Positions 61,898-64,000 of a DNA stretch of 64,000 bases are shown piece by piece. How positions within the stretch are numbered: the first letter of the stretch is position 1; every line of letters begins with the position of its first letter. Under the pieces are notes generated by a model. It had not been told where the DNA came from and did no database searches. It was given only the letters and a program-made list of their open reading frames with translations. The position numbers and the translations under genes were made by a program. The DNA is from UA16 sp905478895 (GTDB taxonomy: Bacteria; Bacteroidota; Bacteroidia; Flavobacteriales_D; Sanyastnellaceae): the NCBI GenBank assembly GCA_943788495.1, contig CALSQO010000002.1, positions 186,001 to 250,000 of the forward strand. Reading direction: 5' to 3'.

Positions 61898-62830
61898 TCA
61901 TCCCTTCGCCTTGCGATTGGTCAGCCATACACCTATCAAGATACAGCCGCCAGCCGCCAGGTGCTGGGCGTTTAATTGTTCGCCGTCCCACCACCCCCAC
62001 AGTGCGGCGAATAGGGGTATGATATAGGTAACGGAAGCGGCCGTGACAGCACTGGTCCACGCAATGAGTTGATTGAACAATACCAAGGCACCTGCAGTTC
62101 CAAAGGCCGCTAAGACGCTGACTGCAGCGAGCCCGCGAAGACCATCCGGATGCGAGGCAATCAAGTGTGGAATATCTCCAGTGATGAAAACGAAGCTCGC
62201 AGGCAAGGCAACAAGTCCAAGGGAACATGCAGCGATAACGGGGCTCTTGAGCCCGCGAAGCTTTTCGCGCGTGATGTTCACGCTGATGCCATAGCAGACG
62301 GTAGCAATCACGAGCAGCAAACTGGGGATGAAAATGGAGGGACTGGGTTCACTGGATAAGATGCTGGCCGATTGCTGGGCTTGAATGAGCCAAAGGGTTC
62401 CAGCGAATCCGATGGCAATTCCGCCCAATTGATTTCGTTGCACGGCAATTCCGAATGCAGCCATTCCGATTAATAGCGTCCAGATGGGACTGAGGGCATT
62501 GAGCATTCCTGCCATTGCACTGGGGAGTGCGGTTTGGGCTGTGGCGAAGAGAATCGCAGGGATGAAGCTCCCGACCGTACCGATCAAACTCACCCAAAGC
62601 CATTGCGCTTTATTCAGGGATTTCCAATGCCGCAGGGAGATGGGCAGCAAGGTGAATCCGGCAATGGCAATCCGAAGAGCGGCAAGCTCAACGGGAGGGA
62701 AGAGCGGACTTCCATCAGCGGCAAACAGCCCCCACTTCATCAGGATAAAACTACTGCCCCAAACAAAGCCGAGAAGCAACAACACGAATGCAGGTGCCCA
62801 ACGTTGTTTGGGGGATGGTTGGCTCGGCAT
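61898..62830 (-). CDS. EamA-family (DMT) transporter
   Basis: Inner-membrane transporter of 310 residues with ten hydrophobic segments arranged as two EamA repeats: the first begins LLLLGFVWGSSFILMKWGL and includes LPSAMAGMLNALSPIWTLLI; the second begins near SPSIFIPSLLLVIATVCYGI and includes TSAVTAASVTYIIPLFAALW. Members export amino acids, purines or other metabolites; the substrate cannot be predicted. It ends in a short basic tail. Divergent from the HMA lipoprotein gene. Confidence 0.9.
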   Translation of the reverse strand: MPSQPSPKQRWAPAFVLLLLGFVWGSSFILMKWGLFAADGSPLFPPVELAALRIAIAGFTLLPISLRHWKSLNKAQWLWVSLIGTVGSFIPAILFATAQTALPSAMAGMLNALSPIWTLLIGMAAFGIAVQRNQLGGIAIGFAGTLWLIQAQQSASILSSEPSPSIFIPSLLLVIATVCYGISVNITREKLRGLKSPVIAACSLGLVALPASFVFITGDIPHLIASHPDGLRGLAAVSVLAAFGTAGALVLFNQLIAWTSAVTAASVTYIIPLFAALWGWWDGEQLNAQHLAAGGCILIGVWLTNRKAKG

Positions 62831-62890
62831 GGGGCTTGAAATTAAGTTATGTTGGGTATACGCCGTACTTCACCAGCGTATATTTGCAAC

Positions 62891-63313
62891 ATGCGCAGCG
62901 ATATTCTTTCTCTACATCAGAAGAAGCGATTTGTTCTGGTGGGCAGTGTTTTGGTGTTTGCCCTTGGCCTGTCAAGTTGTGGCGATTCGGGGTCGTCTTA
63001 TGAAGTCACAGAAAACCACACGGCAGGCACTTCCGAATTGACGATGGCGAGGCTGGATGTTTCAGGAATGATGTGCGCGCACGCATGTGGTGGAAAGATC
63101 AAAAAAGAATTGCTGAAAGTAGAAGGTGTCGCGAATGCATCCATTGAATTCGAAGAGAACCGTGATTTGAATTTTGCGGAGGTCGAATACGATGCGAAAA
63201 CCGTAGAATTGAGTGGTTTGGTGGAAGCGATTGCCGGCATTGCCGACGGAAAGTTGTACGCCGTTGAGGCGGTTGAAGTCACGCATTTTGCAAAAGGAGC
63301 CCAACTCAACTGA
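62891..63313 (+). CDS. HMA-domain lipoprotein
   Basis: A 140-residue predicted lipoprotein: a signal sequence with lipobox (FALGLSSCGDS) and a single HMA-like domain, SELTMARLDVSGMMCAHACG. The metal loop is CAHAC (CxxxC with a central His) rather than CxxC, a variant seen in Bacteroidota. Probably binds copper or a similar metal in the periplasm. The frame is open from 62849, but the ATG at 62891 gives the proper signal peptide. A -7 element TATATTTG ends four bases ahead of this ATG. The next gene, ctaA, makes a copper-using oxidase cofactor, so a link with oxidase assembly is conceivable but unproven. Confidence 0.82.
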   Translation: MRSDILSLHQKKRFVLVGSVLVFALGLSSCGDSGSSYEVTENHTAGTSELTMARLDVSGMMCAHACGGKIKKELLKVEGVANASIEFEENRDLNFAEVEYDAKTVELSGLVEAIAGIADGKLYAVEAVEVTHFAKGAQLN

Positions 63314-64000
63314 ACGAATCGAACGGTCGCTGCGCCGTATCACCCGGGTTGCCTTGGTAATGACCTCAATGGTCGTTTTGGCCGGAAGCGTTGTGCGCAT
63401 GACCGGCTCCGGAATGGGATGTCCCGATTGGCCGAAGTGTTTTGGCTTACTAATTCCGCCCACTTCGGCGGATGAAGTCACCTGGACGGAAGGCGAAAGC
63501 TACGCCGCGGGCCGAATGCTCATAGCACACGACACCCTCTGGGTAGCGCAAACGGAGATGGTAGCAGCGGATTTTGAACGGGAGCGTTCCGCTGGCAATT
63601 GGGAGGCATATACAAAGCATAGTTATGCCACATTCAATTCCCTGCATACGTGGGTTGAGTTCATCAACCGACTGATTGGGGCACTGACGGGCATTCCGGC
63701 TTTGCTTTTGATTGCACTGTCCTTCTTTGGTGGATGGAGGTACCGATTGTGGAATCCGTTTCGTTGGTCCGTCGTGCATTTGTTCTTTTTGGGCCTTGTC
63801 GCCTGGATGGGAAAAAAGGTGGTGGACGGCAATCTGATTCCATTTTCAATCACGCTTCACATGTTGGGCGCAGTATTCATCTTAATGGCGTTGGCACTTA
63901 TTTTGTATTCTGTGCGGCAGGGGCATTGGAAAGAATCCCCTGGTGTTCAAAGAAAGGTTTGGCTGGTGCTTGCAGCTCTTTTAACGTTGGGTCAATTGAT
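63288..64000 (+). CDS. ctaA: Haem A synthase (CtaA/Cox15), N-terminal part
   Basis: Inner-membrane enzyme oxidising haem O to haem A for cytochrome c oxidase. The visible part (about 237 codons) has VVRMTGSGMGCPDWPKCFGL, the characteristic first loop with the conserved Cys pair, then SLHTWVEFINRLIGALTG with a haem-ligand His, and further membrane segments including FSITLHMLGAVFILMAL. The frame continues past the right edge. Start is uncertain: the first ATG is at 63360, right before the first helix, but the family usually has 10-20 residues earlier, which a TTG at 63288 would provide, overlapping the upstream gene by 26 bases. Confidence 0.9.
   Translation, partial: MQKEPNSTERIERSLRRITRVALVMTSMVVLAGSVVRMTGSGMGCPDWPKCFGLLIPPTSADEVTWTEGESYAAGRMLIAHDTLWVAQTEMVAADFERERSAGNWEAYTKHSYATFNSLHTWVEFINRLIGALTGIPALLLIALSFFGGWRYRLWNPFRWSVVHLFFLGLVAWMGKKVVDGNLIPFSITLHMLGAVFILMALALILYSVRQGHWKESPGVQRKVWLVLAALLTLGQL

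Overview
The window reads as chromosomal DNA of a member of the Bacteroidota, most likely near the Flavobacteriales, with roughly balanced GC. Evidence: two TonB-dependent receptors with an N-terminal carboxypeptidase-regulatory-like domain, a three-subunit succinate dehydrogenase with a fused b558-type SdhC, a DUF4286 protein, tandem amidohydrolases, HMA-domain secreted proteins, and Bacteroidota-type promoters (TTG about 20 bases ahead of TAnnTTTG). Genes are densely packed; no rRNA, tRNA, CRISPR array, insertion sequence or prophage was seen, and no gap between genes exceeds about 160 bases.

Layout. 1-9211: kdsB (cut by the window edge), a TonB receptor, dprA, a cation/proton antiporter, rseP and a class A penicillin-binding protein. 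9259-16261: CoA transferase scoAB, gltX, ssb and the sdhCAB operon. 16328-19077: an HMA-domain secreted protein paired with a TonB receptor, probably for metal. 19091-26775: a DNA-damage cassette, consisting of an operon of Y-family polymerase, SRAP protein and DnaE2-type polymerase, plus a LexA-like XRE/S24 repressor gene; a secreted dockerin-tailed metalloprotease lies between them. 26777-33896: Nfu iron-sulfur protein, two overlapping amidohydrolase genes and a MuiA/DUF4139 protein. 33960-39417: aspS, bacilliredoxin, membrane protein and trpS. 39567-49515: acyl-CoA carboxylase beta subunit, a thioredoxin-like protein, queA, truB, mfd, fbp, rsmA and a DUF4286 gene. 49580-57046: a very large repeat-rich surface protein gene broken by frameshifts, then a small dockerin-tailed secreted protein ending at a strong terminator. 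57202-64000: a frameshifted TPR gene, a lipoprotein, serS, rpmA/rplU, an EamA transporter, an HMA lipoprotein and the start of ctaA.

The most interesting signal is regulatory. The same inverted repeat, TTGCT-N9-AGCAA, lies directly upstream of both the Y-family polymerase operon (24337-24357) and the S24 repressor gene (25951-25969). This suggests a self-contained, autoregulated SOS-like regulon controlling two translesion polymerases and an abasic-site-binding SRAP protein.

A caution on data quality: three separate genes (around 37113, 50560-55405 and 58130) carry single-base frameshifts while coding potential continues in another frame. This looks more like consensus or assembly indels, especially in repeats, than like decay, but the sequence alone cannot decide.
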